A DNA stretch of 64,000 nt from Myxococcales bacterium. Lineage in GTDB: Bacteria > Myxococcota_A > Polyangia > Polyangiales > JAFGIB01. Position numbers and translations under genes: made by a program. Under the pieces are notes generated by a model. It had not been told where the DNA came from. It saw only the letters and a program-made list of their open reading frames with translations, and searched no databases. The DNA is taken from contig JAOUOP010000019.1 in the NCBI GenBank assembly GCA_029880325.1, positions 58,994 to 122,993 on the forward strand, read 5' to 3'. Within the stretch, counting starts at the first letter, position 1, and the number at the start of each line of letters is the position of its first letter. Shown piece by piece: positions 51,175 to 59,950 of the stretch.

Positions 51175-52758
51175 ATGCTCCGAGTCGGAACCATCGACCT
51201 GCGCCTGGACCGGCGGGCCCGCCGCGCCGATCCGAGCGCCTGGAGCGCGACTTCGACCCGCGGCGCGCTGGCCAGCGCCCACTACCTGGCCAGCGATGCC
51301 GGTCGGGCGATGTTGGAGCAGGGGGGCAATGCCGTCGACGCGGCGGTGGCGGCGGCCTACGCGCTCGCGGTCTGTGAACCGGCGGCTTCGGGGCTCGGGG
51401 GCATGGGGGCCGCCGTCGTCCATGACGCCGCCCAGAACACCACCTGGATGCTCGACGGCGCCTGTCGTGCGCCGCACGCTGCGACCCCCGAGGCCGTGCG
51501 CGGCTCCGATCGTTACCGCGGCCATCGCTCGGTGGCACTGCCGACCGCGCCAGCCCTGCTCGAACGCCTGCGCGAGCGCCACGGTCGCCTGCCCCTGTCA
51601 CGCTTGCTCGAGCCCGCCATTGGCATTGCGCGCGCCGGCTTCGCCATCAGCCCTTTGCAACACGAGTTAATCGGCCGCTACCGGGAGGCACTGGCGGCCC
51701 ACAACGCCGCCGCGCTGTTCCTCGATCCCCAGGGCCAGCCGCTGCCCGTCGGCCACGTGCTGCGGCAGCCCGAGCTGGCCACGACGCTGCAACGGCTGGC
51801 CGAAAAGGGGGTCGCCGATTTCTATCTCGGCGACATCGGCCGTCAGATCTGCCGGGACATGGAGTGTCACGGCGGCTTTCTGGGTCCAAAGGATATGGCG
51901 GCGATCCCCTGGCCGCGGCAGTGCCGGCCCCTGTGGGTGCCCTTCGGCGACCACCAGCTGTGCACCACCGGGCCCCCGACGGGAGGCTTGACTCTGGCGC
52001 AACTGTCGCGGCTGTGGACCGAGACCGGTACCGCTCTCAATCCCGATGTGCCCGGCGACGCCCTGTGGCTTGCGGCCATGATCCGCCGGGCGCGCCGCGA
52101 CCGCCGCCGTTATCGGCTCGACATCGGCAGTAGCTCCCTCGGTGCGGCGGCTGCGCTGCTTTCGACCGACCACGCCAGTCAGGCGATCGAAGATTTGCGC
52201 CACGAGCTCGGCGGCGGCGAGACCACCCACATCGCTGCCATGGATGCAAAGTTCGCCATCAGCCTGACGCTATCCATCGAGCGCAGCTTCGGCTCGGCAT
52301 GCCTGGCCGATGGACTGGGATTTCTCTACAACGGCTATCTGCGTGCTTTCAAAATCGAGAGCACGGCCCACCCCCACTTTCTACGGCCCGGCGCCGTGGC
52401 GCGCTCCAACGCTGCGCCCACATTGGTGTTCGACGACGTGGGACCGTGGGCGGCCCTGGGTTCCACCGGCTCCGAGCGCATCGCCTCCGGCATTTTCCTC
52501 ACGCTCGCGCACCTGCAACACAAGAGCCCGTTTCAAGCGGTGGCAGCCCCGCGCTTGCATGCGAGCCCCGACGGTGAGCTGCTGATCGAGCAGGCGCGCA
52601 TGGCAAGGCCCTGCCTGCAGTTGCTCGAGCGCTTCTTCGAGCTGCGGGACGTGGGCCCCTACGCCTTTCGCATGGGCGGGCTGCAGCTGGTGGTGCGCGC
52701 CGGCGGCACCTGGACGGCGGTGGCCGATCCGCGACGGGACGGCGCCGCCTGTATTTGA
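51175..52758 (+). CDS. Gamma-glutamyltransferase family protein, paralogue 1
   Basis: A 527-residue Ntn-hydrolase-type protein with GGT layout: LEQGGNAVDAAVAAAYALAVCEPAASGLGG in the large subunit and the self-cleavage/nucleophile site GGGETTHIAAMDAKFAISLT in the small subunit. The usual GSPGS oxyanion segment reads GSTGSERI. No signal peptide is visible, so unlike classical GGT it is predicted cytoplasmic. It would hydrolyse or transfer gamma-glutamyl groups, for example of glutathione. Two other paralogues lie at 57474 and 59947. The gene ends just before hairpin element 2, converging on a deiminase-family gene. Confidence 0.88.
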   Translation: MLRVGTIDLRLDRRARRADPSAWSATSTRGALASAHYLASDAGRAMLEQGGNAVDAAVAAAYALAVCEPAASGLGGMGAAVVHDAAQNTTWMLDGACRAPHAATPEAVRGSDRYRGHRSVALPTAPALLERLRERHGRLPLSRLLEPAIGIARAGFAISPLQHELIGRYREALAAHNAAALFLDPQGQPLPVGHVLRQPELATTLQRLAEKGVADFYLGDIGRQICRDMECHGGFLGPKDMAAIPWPRQCRPLWVPFGDHQLCTTGPPTGGLTLAQLSRLWTETGTALNPDVPGDALWLAAMIRRARRDRRRYRLDIGSSSLGAAAALLSTDHASQAIEDLRHELGGGETTHIAAMDAKFAISLTLSIERSFGSACLADGLGFLYNGYLRAFKIESTAHPHFLRPGAVARSNAAPTLVFDDVGPWAALGSTGSERIASGIFLTLAHLQHKSPFQAVAAPRLHASPDGELLIEQARMARPCLQLLERFFELRDVGPYAFRMGGLQLVVRAGGTWTAVADPRRDGAACI

Positions 52759-52765
52759 AGTGCGC

Positions 52766-52861
52766 GACGGCGCCAAGGGCTCGCGAAGGAATAACTTCGC
52801 CCTCCGCCGTCACGTCCCAGAGGGGGAAGTTATTTCGTTTGCGAACCCCAAGGGGCCCGTC
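52766..52861. repeat. Long imperfect hairpin element 2
   Basis: The inner stem pairs 52788-52804 (GGAATAACTTCGCCCTC) with 52820-52836 at 15 of 17 positions, plus a G-U. Pairing extends outward through GCTCGCGAA/TTTGCGAAC and GACGG.../GGGCCCGTC. The loop holds the TGA of the convergent deiminase-family gene. Like element 1 (14605) it ends one gene, faces another, and contains GGGCCC and CGAAATAA when read on the minus strand. It probably serves as a bidirectional terminator. Confidence 0.65.
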
Positions 52862-54021
52862 CCGATGGGTTGGCAGCGGGGCCGATGGGCCGAGTCCAGG
52901 GCCAGGCCCAGGGTGATGCAGTGGATGGCGCCGCCCAGCTCCACCATTTCGTCGGCATCGATCGGCACCAGCTTCACATTCGGCATGGCGGCCGCCAGCG
53001 CCACGTAGGCCGCCGCTTGGTAGTCGGGATCGCCGCGGTCGTAATGCGGGACCAGGAAGATGTCGCCCACCCGGGTGCCGTTCAAATAGCTGTAGAAGAC
53101 GTCGCCGCGCGCGTCCATGGGCACGCGGATCACATCCAGGGGCTGACCCAGCCGATCGGCCGCGTAGGAGAGGATGGCGACGCTTTGATCGAGCAGCTGC
53201 GCCTGCAACGGGTGGCGCTGGGGCGACATGGAGGCGATGGCGACGCGATCTTCGGCCACGAATTGGATGGCCACGTCGGCATGACCGGTCTGCTCGTCGG
53301 GCAGCGCCGGCAGCAGCGCGATGGCGGCGCAACCCATGCGCTGGGCCAGGGCCTGCAGCTCCTGTCGACTCTCGAGGGCCACGCCGCTTTCGAGCAGGCT
53401 GGTTTCGGTCATGGCGCACAGGCCGCGCCCGTTGCTGACGACGCCGCCGCCGTCGAGCTGGGCCGCGTCGAAGATGACGCTGGAGCCATAGCGGGCCGCG
53501 ATCGCTTCGGGTAGGTCGTCGTCGAGGGCGCGGTCGTCGGCGTAGGCGAAGTCGATCCACTCCGAGCGCGATCCGTCGCTGACCTGCAGTGGGCCGTAGT
53601 CGCGAATCCAGGGCGTGTCGTGGGCCAGCTCACTGAAGCCCAGGCAGCCCGCCTCGGCGACGCGCCCGTAGCCGTCGGTGTCGACGTCCATGTCCTGCAC
53701 CAGAATCTCCACCGGCACGCGCCCGGCGATCCCTTCCACGATGGCCTCGAGGCTGCCGCTCCAGGTGTCGTCGTGCACGAGCATCAAGAGATCGATGGGC
53801 TCGAAGTCGCCGCGCAGGCGCCGCGCCGGGTCCGGTGCATCGAGCAGCAGCACGCGCCGGGCAATGGCGTCGCTGTCGAGTTCGAAGTCGTCCTCGGGGG
53901 TTCTCGGCAGCGAGGCGGCGTGTTCGGGCGGGAGCGCGAGCAGCAGGCCCGCCGCGGCGAGCAGCATGCGAGCGAGTTGCGACGGCCAGCGGTGGAGGTG
54001 AAGACGGAAGCTACAGAGCAT
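52810..54021 (-). CDS. Secreted agmatine/peptidylarginine deiminase-family protein
   Basis: A 403-residue member of the PAD_porph family (agmatine deiminase, bacterial peptidylarginine deiminase). An N-terminal hydrophobic segment (MLLAAAGLLLALPPEHAAS) suggests export. Guanidine-modifying landmarks are present: DTPWIRDYGPLQV, LDGGGVVSNGRG, GHADVAIQFV and the catalytic Cys in GGAIHCITLGL. It should hydrolyse a guanidino group to a ureido group with release of ammonia; whether free agmatine or arginine in peptides is not clear, but export favours the latter. Start ATG 54021 (alternative 53967). The final residues, TGPLGFANEITSPSGT, are encoded by the hairpin element rather than by family sequence. 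Confidence 0.85.
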   Translation of the reverse strand: MLCSFRLHLHRWPSQLARMLLAAAGLLLALPPEHAASLPRTPEDDFELDSDAIARRVLLLDAPDPARRLRGDFEPIDLLMLVHDDTWSGSLEAIVEGIAGRVPVEILVQDMDVDTDGYGRVAEAGCLGFSELAHDTPWIRDYGPLQVSDGSRSEWIDFAYADDRALDDDLPEAIAARYGSSVIFDAAQLDGGGVVSNGRGLCAMTETSLLESGVALESRQELQALAQRMGCAAIALLPALPDEQTGHADVAIQFVAEDRVAIASMSPQRHPLQAQLLDQSVAILSYAADRLGQPLDVIRVPMDARGDVFYSYLNGTRVGDIFLVPHYDRGDPDYQAAAYVALAAAMPNVKLVPIDADEMVELGGAIHCITLGLALDSAHRPRCQPIGTGPLGFANEITSPSGT

Positions 54022-54258
54022 GAAGGGATCGCGGCAGGCCAGGCGCGAGTCCAGCCGGCTGGTGTTGCCGCAATGAGCAATTGGCGTGCCATGGTGACTT
54101 CGGGCGTGAAGCGGGCCCGCCTGGGGCTGCCACGGTCGCTCCCGAGCGCAGCAATTTCGCGCCGGTCTCGCGCAGAAGCTGCACCAGCGGAGCCGATAGG
54201 GGCGCGATCGCCGTGCACGCTGCGGTTGGCACGCCGCGTGCTCCTGCGTTGCGCCATC

Positions 54259-54486
54259 GTGGAGCCCTACGTTTCCGGAGAGCTGACCGAACGCCTGAGG
54301 GCGCAGCAGAAGAGTCTGCGCAACGCCCTTTCCGCGCTCGAGCAACGCGCCGGTCGCGGCAGCGGACAAGCCCTGCTGGCCGAGTGCCGTTCGGTCTCGC
54401 GCCTGTTTCGCACCTACGAGGGCCTGGTCAATGCCCTGCTGGAGGCCGTCGAACCCGACCGGCCCGAGGTCGGCAATCGCGAGTGA
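54259..54486 (+). CDS. Small helical hypothetical protein
   Basis: A possible 75-residue protein starting at GTG 54259. It reads VEPYVSGELTERLRAQQKSL, then ALSALEQRAGRGSGQALLAE and ends DRPEVGNRE. The heptad-like Leu spacing suggests an amphipathic or coiled-coil helix hairpin. There is no recognised family and no strong ribosome site, and an antisense frame is also open here, so it is uncertain. It sits between the divergent deiminase-family gene and a small lipoprotein gene. Confidence 0.4.
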   Translation: MEPYVSGELTERLRAQQKSLRNALSALEQRAGRGSGQALLAECRSVSRLFRTYEGLVNALLEAVEPDRPEVGNRE

Positions 54487-54627
54487 TGAACCAGCTGAGG
54501 TCGTGCTGCCAGCGATTGCGGGGGCAGTCAAAAGAGCATTGCTGAGCATCGATCACGGTCGGTGACCGACGCTCAGGAGTGCTTCGAACGCTCCAGCGCG
54601 AGGACTGCGCACCAGAAAGGAATCGAG

Positions 54628-54909
54628 ATGAGCATCCCACTGCGAACCATGCTGCTGCTATTGGCCGTGACTTTCGGCTTCGCCTGCGGAGACGAAGAGG
54701 CACCGGGCGCCGAGGCGCCGGCCAGCGCCGAGAGCAGCGGCGACGAAGGCGCGGCATCGCCGCCCTCCGTCGATGACGTGATCGAGCCGGGCCGACAAAC
54801 CGGTGGGAGCACGCCGATGGAGGCGGACGAAGCGCAGGAGGATCCCGGCGCGGAAGACGAAGCGGCCGAGGAAGGCGACGACGAGGGCTACGAAGACGAC
54901 GAGGAGTGA
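54628..54909 (+). CDS. Small acidic lipoprotein
   Basis: A 93-residue product. The signal MSIPLRTMLLLLAVTFGFACGDEE has lipobox FGFAC. The mature part is almost entirely Glu, Asp, Ala, Gly, Ser and Pro, ending in a Glu/Asp run (YEDDEE), so it is disordered and strongly negative; calcium binding or surface-charge roles are possible but unproven. AAAGGA lies 8 bases before the ATG at 54628, supporting the start. The rpoZ gene follows after 68 bases on the same strand. Confidence 0.7.
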   Translation: MSIPLRTMLLLLAVTFGFACGDEEAPGAEAPASAESSGDEGAASPPSVDDVIEPGRQTGGSTPMEADEAQEDPGAEDEAAEEGDDEGYEDDEE

Positions 54910-54977
54910 TGCGGTCGGCAGGACCGGGTGCGCCAGGGCGCCCGGTCCTGACCCGCGTAGGATCGGAGCAGCGACAG

Positions 54978-55250
54978 ATGGCCCGCGTAACCGTCGAAGA
55001 TTGCCTCGAGCGTGAATCCAACCCCTTCGCGCTTTGCATGTTGGCCGCACGCCGGGCCTGTGCCCTCGAGCACGGTGCGCCCAGCCTGGTGGCCAGCGAA
55101 AACCGCTCCGCCGTCACCGCCCTGCGCGAGATCGCGGCCGGGCGCGTGGGCTACAACCGGCCCGTGCAGAAGTTGCTGGAAGAGTTTTCGCGCGAGGAGA
55201 CCGCGCGCATGCTGGCCGAGTCGATGCCGTTGCCGGTGCGGCGGCCGTAG
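54978..55250 (+). CDS. rpoZ: RNA polymerase omega subunit
   Basis: A 90-residue omega subunit. MARVTVEDCLERESNPFALCMLAARRACAL is the family N-terminus, and ENRSAVTALREIAAGRV is the conserved helix that clamps the beta-prime C-terminus. It promotes assembly and stability of the RNA polymerase core. The C-terminal 25 residues (KLLEEFSREETARML) are the usual variable part. Start ATG 54978; an upstream in-frame ATG at 54906 overlaps the lipoprotein stop and gives no family match. gmk or spoT, frequent neighbours of rpoZ, are not here. Confidence 0.93.
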   Translation: MARVTVEDCLERESNPFALCMLAARRACALEHGAPSLVASENRSAVTALREIAAGRVGYNRPVQKLLEEFSREETARMLAESMPLPVRRP

Positions 55251-55343
55251 GGGCGCTGCGGCCGAGATCATCGGTTTCTGTGCGTGTGTGCGGTGCTCGC
55301 GGTCGAGCGCGATGACGGGCAAGCGACACGCGACACGCGGGCT

Positions 55344-56168
55344 TCAGGCCCGCGCCGGGCGATACAACACGAACGCCAGGTCGTCGGGTTTGCTCGGGGC
55401 TCCGGGCCTTGGATCGCCCATGCGCGATAGCGCAGCCGATGCCAGCCTGGCGGCGGCGTCCTCGAGGGGGCCCTTGCGCACGCGCTCGGCGATTTCACCC
55501 AGGCTCAAGTTGTCGAAGAGGCCGTCGGAGGCGAGCACCAGGGTGTCGTGCGGCGCGAGCGTCAGCGGCGGTCCCACCTCGATGCGCATTTCGGCGCTGC
55601 CCAACATGTTGGAGACCAGGTGCCGTTCCTCGTGATGCAGCGCCTCGCGCTCGCTGAGCACGCCGGCTTCCTGGGCGTAGCCCACCGGTGAGTGGGCGAT
55701 GGTCTGCAGTTTGATGCGACCGCGCTGGCCCGTGATCAATACCGCCGAGTCACCGGCGTGGTAGGTGCGCACGCTGGACCCGTCGAGCTCGGCCACCGCA
55801 AGCGTCGAGGCCGCACCAACTCCGAGTTTTTGGATGGCGGCGTTGGCAGCGTCGAAGCCGGCGACGATGCCCGCGCCGGCCGGCGCCCCGGCCGCCACCG
55901 ACTGGCGCACGGCGCCCAGAAGCTCGCGCACCGCAAGGGATGAGGCCTCGCCGCCGGAGGCCTGACCGCCGGCGCCATCGGCCACCGCCACAAGCGCCCA
56001 GGTGCCGTCGACGGCGATGGCGGCCAGGGCATCCTGGTTGTGGCCCGCCTCGTAGCCGCAGGCGAAGAGCGCGGCGCGGCCACAGGGCAAGGGAAGCGTT
56101 TCGGCGGCGGAGAGGTCGCTCTGCAACCACAGCCGTTCGAAGCCGGCGAAGCTGCTATCGGCGGGCAT
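55344..56168 (-). CDS. PP2C-family phosphatase paired with zinc-ribbon kinase
   Basis: A 274-residue PP2C phosphatase. Motifs: GHNQDALAAI, VADGAGGQASGGEASS, GAASTLAVAELDG, YHAGDSAVLI, TLVLASDGLFDNLS and KPDDLAFVLY, with all metal-binding Asp positions kept. The N-terminal 40 residues (FAGFERLWLQSDLSAAETLPL) are extra to the core. GGAGG precedes ATG 56168, which lies 14 bases inside the end of the kinase gene, so kinase and phosphatase are translationally coupled and almost certainly act on the same targets. It is the last gene of the six-gene minus-strand operon. Confidence 0.9.
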   Translation of the reverse strand: MPADSSFAGFERLWLQSDLSAAETLPLPCGRAALFACGYEAGHNQDALAAIAVDGTWALVAVADGAGGQASGGEASSLAVRELLGAVRQSVAAGAPAGAGIVAGFDAANAAIQKLGVGAASTLAVAELDGSSVRTYHAGDSAVLITGQRGRIKLQTIAHSPVGYAQEAGVLSEREALHHEERHLVSNMLGSAEMRIEVGPPLTLAPHDTLVLASDGLFDNLSLGEIAERVRKGPLEDAAARLASAALSRMGDPRPGAPSKPDDLAFVLYRPARA

Positions 56169-57477
56169 CGATCCTCCGCTGACAGAAGGGGCAGTAGTCC
56201 CAGAACTCGCGCACCACGCCCCAGCCACAGCGCTTGCAACTGTCGCGGTTGCCTTCGATGCGCCACTTTTGCTGCGCCTTGCTGCGGCAGTGGGGGCAGT
56301 ACTGCATGAAGGGCATCATCTTTCCGCGGCAGCGCCCGCAGCGGCTGCTGTAGCGGCGGTCGTCGTAGCGCCGGGTGCTGGGCTCCTGGATCGCGGCGCC
56401 GTGACAATAGGCGCAGTAGCGCCAGTCGAGCTTGGTCGAGCGCTGACAGCGCTTGCAGCGGCCCGGAAAGCGCGCGGGGCCGTCGTACTTGGTGATCGCC
56501 CGGCTGCACCAGGGGCAAAAGCGCATGCTCTCCGAGACCGGTCCGCCGCACTTGCGACAGGCCGCGCGCGCTTCCAGGGCGCTGCCGAAGCGCCGCTTGA
56601 ATTCGCGCGTGCGCAGGCTGCGCCAGGCGGGTGCTCGCGTGGGAGCGGGCGTACCGACGCGGCTGCGCCGCCGACCGGGTTGAAGCGCCCGGCTGCGCAG
56701 GCGCTTGAAGCTCGTCTGCAGCGCACAGGCGTCGGCGAAGCGCTGGCGCTCGTCCAGTTCGATACAGCGGCGCAGCAGATCGATGACATCGGCATGGAGG
56801 TGTTGGCGCGCGCGCTCGATGCCCGGTGGCGGCCAGTCGAAGGGCCACTCGGGCAGCACGCCAGCGAAGAGGCGGTAGAGCAGCAGGCCCAGGGAAAAGA
56901 CGTCGGAGCGATAGCTCGGCTTGCCCATGGCCTGTTCGGGCGCCATGTATCCGATGGTGCCGGCGACCGAGCCCAGGGTCATGCGCCGCAGGGCTACCTT
57001 GGCCACGCCGAAGTCGCCCAACCGCAGCCGATCGTCGGCGAAGAGGATGAAGTTGTCGGGCTTGATGTCGCAATGGATGATGCGGTGGGCGTGGGCGCAG
57101 GCGACGGCGTCGATCATCTGCTCGGCGAAAAATAGCGCCTTGCGTGCCGAGACCCGCCGCGTGATGCGGTCGGCCAGGGTGCCCTGGCCCAGCGGATAGG
57201 CCATCACGAAGCGGCCGTCGATGACCACGGCGTTTTTGATCGGCAGGATGTTCGGATGCTCCAGCTGTGCCGTCAGCTTCACCTCCCGGCGCAGCTCCTC
57301 CAGGGCGCCGGGGCCTACCAACTCCGCGTTGGGGAGCTTGAGGGCCACGTCGATGCCCTCGATGGTGTCGCGGGCGCGGTAGACCGTCGCGAAGCCGCCC
57401 TCGCCGATGCGTCGCGCGATGCGGTACTTGCCCAGGGTGCTGCGGGCCTTGAGGCGCGTGTTCGACTGGGCGTTCAT
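56155..57477 (-). CDS. Ser/Thr kinase with four C-terminal zinc ribbons
   Basis: A 440-residue protein. Residues about 18-265 form a Hanks-type kinase: IGEGGFATVYRARD, VALKLP, LGDFGVAKVAL and GYMAPEQAMG. The catalytic loop reads HCDIKPDN, with Cys in place of the Arg of HRD. A basic linker follows. Residues about 295-430 hold four CxxC...CxxC zinc ribbons: CRKC/CPWC, CKRC/CAYC, CGRC/CPHC and CKRC/CPFC, likely for protein or nucleic-acid binding. There is no membrane helix. Its ATG overlaps the stop of gamma-glutamyltransferase 2 (ATGA), and its own end overlaps the phosphatase start. Confidence 0.92.
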   Translation of the reverse strand: MNAQSNTRLKARSTLGKYRIARRIGEGGFATVYRARDTIEGIDVALKLPNAELVGPGALEELRREVKLTAQLEHPNILPIKNAVVIDGRFVMAYPLGQGTLADRITRRVSARKALFFAEQMIDAVACAHAHRIIHCDIKPDNFILFADDRLRLGDFGVAKVALRRMTLGSVAGTIGYMAPEQAMGKPSYRSDVFSLGLLLYRLFAGVLPEWPFDWPPPGIERARQHLHADVIDLLRRCIELDERQRFADACALQTSFKRLRSRALQPGRRRSRVGTPAPTRAPAWRSLRTREFKRRFGSALEARAACRKCGGPVSESMRFCPWCSRAITKYDGPARFPGRCKRCQRSTKLDWRYCAYCHGAAIQEPSTRRYDDRRYSSRCGRCRGKMMPFMQYCPHCRSKAQQKWRIEGNRDSCKRCGWGVVREFWDYCPFCQRRIDARR

Positions 57478-59237
57478 GGCTCTGCCGGTTCTGGTGCTGC
57501 TGTGGCGACGGCGCGCAGCGCGCGGCCGTCGCGCCGTGGATCGGCGGCTCCGACCCAGCGTCCATTCTGCAAGGCGATGGCGTGGACGCCACCGAAGTAG
57601 GCGTCGCGTCCCTGGTGCTGGAAATCGCTTTCTTCCAGCTCGGGCGCAAGGCCGCGGTGGGCGAGCCGCGCGCTCAGCTCGGGCCCCAGGAGCGTTTCCG
57701 TTTTGAGCACGCCTTGCCGCACGTGCAGCCTCGGAGCGGCGACGGCGCGTTCGATGTCGCCGCCGGCATCCACCCAGTGGCTGGCCACCTGCACCACCGC
57801 CGAGATGATGCGCGCGCTGCCGGGGCTGCCCAGCACGAGCACCGGTTTTTTCCCGCGCGACAGCAGGGTGGCGCTCATGGAGGAGTAGGGCATGGCCCCG
57901 GGCGCCAGCGCGAAGGGGTGGTCTTTTTCGCCGATGCGAAATTCGTGCATGTAGTCGTTGTACAAAAAGCCCAGCCTGGGGTGGGCCACGCGCGCTCCGA
58001 AATAGGCGTTGAGGCTCTGGGTGACGCCCACGGCGGTGCCGCTCGCGTCGACCACCGAGAAGTGTGTGGTCTCGCCATTACCGTCGCCATTACCGTCGCC
58101 ATTGCCCTCGCCACGACCCTCCCCCCCTCTGTCGGCGCGCTCGGCCCAGGCCGCAGACAGGGCCTGGAGCCTCGCCGGGTTCAGGCGCTCCTTCACGTGG
58201 AGTTGATAAGCGGTCAAGTCCTCGATCGGGCGCGCGGCCCGTTCGGCGTGGCCCGTGCGCAGGGCCTCGGCCAGCAGCAGGCGCCTGTCGGGGTGATCTT
58301 CGGCCATGCGCGTGGCGTCGGCCCGCTCGAGCAGCGCCAGCATTTGCAGGACGACCCAACCTCCAGCCGGCGGCGGCAGGCTGTGGACCGAAAAGCCCCG
58401 ATAGCTCCCCGAGACCGGCGCCACCACCTGGGGCTCGGCCACCGCCGCGAGATCGGCTTCGTCGATCCAGCCGTCGCGTTCGCGCATGTCGCGGGCGATG
58501 TCCTTCGCCATGGCGCCGCGATAGAACTCCATGGCGCCGGCCTCGGCCAGCCGGCGCAAGGTCTTGGCCAAAAGTGGCTGTCGCGTCAGGCCGCCCAGGG
58601 CCGGCACCTGGGCGGCGGGGCCCAGGAAGATGGCGGCGGCGGTGGGGTCTTCGCTCAGCTGGACGCCGTACTTGACCAGCGCCGTGCGCCGAAAGCGTCC
58701 GAGCTCGACGCCGTGCTCGGCCTGGCGGATGGCGGGGGCCAGGAGCGTTGCCCAGCCGAGCTTGCCGCTGCCGAAGCGTCGATGGGCGAAGTCCAGGGTG
58801 CGCACGGCGTTGGGCACGGTGCTGGCGCGGGCGCCCGAGAGCGCCTCGGCCGGGCTGTCGGGGTTGGTGGCGGCGGGTGCAAAGGAGGTGCCGTTGATGA
58901 CAAAGGGCTCCTGCCCCGGTCGCTGCACGATGAAGCTGCTCTGTCCGCCGAGGCCCGAACCCGCCGGCTCGGTGACGAAGAGCGAAAACGCGGTGGCCAC
59001 GGCGGCGTCGATGGCGTTGCCGCCGGCGCGCAGGATCTCGACGCCAGCGGCCGCGGCAGCGGGGGTGGCGGCCGATACCACGGCGCCGGCCCTGGGCCCG
59101 GCACCGGCCGCGGCCGCCGTCTCGCCCTCACCGCCAGCCGGTCGAGGCTCCTGCGCTGGCCCATCAAAACCGCGCCACAGCCACAGCGCGAGCAGCGCAA
59201 CGCCCGTCAGCGGCAGGCTCCAGATGGCCGCTCGCAT
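57474..59237 (-). CDS. Gamma-glutamyltransferase family protein, paralogue 2
   Basis: A 587-residue GGT. An N-terminal hydrophobic helix (LPLTGVALLALWLW) indicates export or membrane anchoring. Large-subunit motif: LRAGGNAIDAAVATAFSLFVTEPAGSGLGG. The processing site is GNGETTHFSVVDASGTAVGVTQ, where Thr becomes the nucleophile of the small subunit. VLGSPGSARI gives the oxyanion segment. Just before the cleavage Thr there is an in-frame GEGNGDGNGD repeat (bases 58072-58113), an unusual place for a flexible insertion. The ATG overlaps the stop of the amidohydrolase gene. Confidence 0.92.
   Translation of the reverse strand: MRAAIWSLPLTGVALLALWLWRGFDGPAQEPRPAGGEGETAAAAGAGPRAGAVVSAATPAAAAAGVEILRAGGNAIDAAVATAFSLFVTEPAGSGLGGQSSFIVQRPGQEPFVINGTSFAPAATNPDSPAEALSGARASTVPNAVRTLDFAHRRFGSGKLGWATLLAPAIRQAEHGVELGRFRRTALVKYGVQLSEDPTAAAIFLGPAAQVPALGGLTRQPLLAKTLRRLAEAGAMEFYRGAMAKDIARDMRERDGWIDEADLAAVAEPQVVAPVSGSYRGFSVHSLPPPAGGWVVLQMLALLERADATRMAEDHPDRRLLLAEALRTGHAERAARPIEDLTAYQLHVKERLNPARLQALSAAWAERADRGGEGRGEGNGDGNGDGNGETTHFSVVDASGTAVGVTQSLNAYFGARVAHPRLGFLYNDYMHEFRIGEKDHPFALAPGAMPYSSMSATLLSRGKKPVLVLGSPGSARIISAVVQVASHWVDAGGDIERAVAAPRLHVRQGVLKTETLLGPELSARLAHRGLAPELEESDFQHQGRDAYFGGVHAIALQNGRWVGAADPRRDGRALRAVATAAPEPAEP
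58072..58113 (-). repeat. 12-bp tandem repeat before GGT cleavage site
   Basis: About three units of GGCGACGGTAAT (minus strand), encoding GDGN, lie directly before the ETTH nucleophile of gamma-glutamyltransferase 2. Unit-number change would alter the length of the large-subunit tail without breaking the frame. Confidence 0.75.
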
Positions 59238-59950
59238 CACGGATGCGCCTCCGCCGGCCAGCGCTCGCAAAAGGTCTCGAGCGCCCGCAAGACCGCGCGC
59301 CGCTTCTGCTCCACATCGAGGTCTTCGGCGCGTGACAGCTCGAGCTGAACCCAGGGCATTTCGCGCCCATGATGGCGCACCGTATAGCCCCCGCGAAAGG
59401 GTTGATTGGCCACCACGCACGCGGCGCCGAAGGCCTCGTTCAGGCACTGCACGAAGCAGGCGAAGAGCGGCGCGGGGCAGGCGCCAGCGCCATCGCCCGG
59501 ATTGACCCGTGGTCGCGGCGCGCCCGGGTCGGGACCCACGGGGGGACCAAAGGCGGCCATCGTGTGGCAGTCGACGCCGAGCAGGAAGCGCCCGCTTCGG
59601 CCCAGTTCGCTCAGGCGCCGGTGGTAGGGCCGGTGGTAGCGCTCGAGCAGCTCAGCCACCAGCGCTTCGGGCAGCTCCCGATCGTAGACGGGCACATCCC
59701 AGCAGGTGTGGGTCTTGACCACGCCGTCGCGATGGCGGTCGTCCTCGGCGCGATTGAGGTCCACGAAGGCGCGCGCCACCTGGGTCGTGACCAGCGCTTC
59801 GACATGTCCCTCGAGGGGCCCGTAGATCTCCCGCGCGCCCCCATCGCCATCGGCCGCGATGGCCGCGGCATCGAGGCGGTTGTAGCTCACAAGCTCGTCC
59901 GGGACGCTCAACCCTGCGTGGGGCAGCGCCAGGAGCAATGGCAGCCTCAC
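59237..59950 (-). CDS. N-formylglutamate amidohydrolase-family protein
   Basis: A 237-residue member of the FGase family (PF05013). Landmarks: LLLALPHAGLSVPDEL, FVDLNRAEDDR, VDCHTMAAFGP and YTVRHHGREMPWVQLELSR. FGases hydrolyse N-formyl-L-glutamate or related N-acyl amino acids to glutamate; no histidine-degradation gene is nearby, so a different glutamyl substrate is likely here. The GTG start overlaps the stop of gamma-glutamyltransferase 3, and its own stop overlaps the start of gamma-glutamyltransferase 2. This sandwich between two GGTs points to shared glutamyl or amide metabolism. Confidence 0.9.
   Translation of the reverse strand: MRLPLLLALPHAGLSVPDELVSYNRLDAAAIAADGDGGAREIYGPLEGHVEALVTTQVARAFVDLNRAEDDRHRDGVVKTHTCWDVPVYDRELPEALVAELLERYHRPYHRRLSELGRSGRFLLGVDCHTMAAFGPPVGPDPGAPRPRVNPGDGAGACPAPLFACFVQCLNEAFGAACVVANQPFRGGYTVRHHGREMPWVQLELSRAEDLDVEQKRRAVLRALETFCERWPAEAHP

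Noticed and set aside
55736..57649. 637-codon minus-strand frame covering kinase and phosphatase
   Set aside because: Shifted frame of the real kinase and phosphatase, giving a Pro/Arg/His-rich sequence with no motif.
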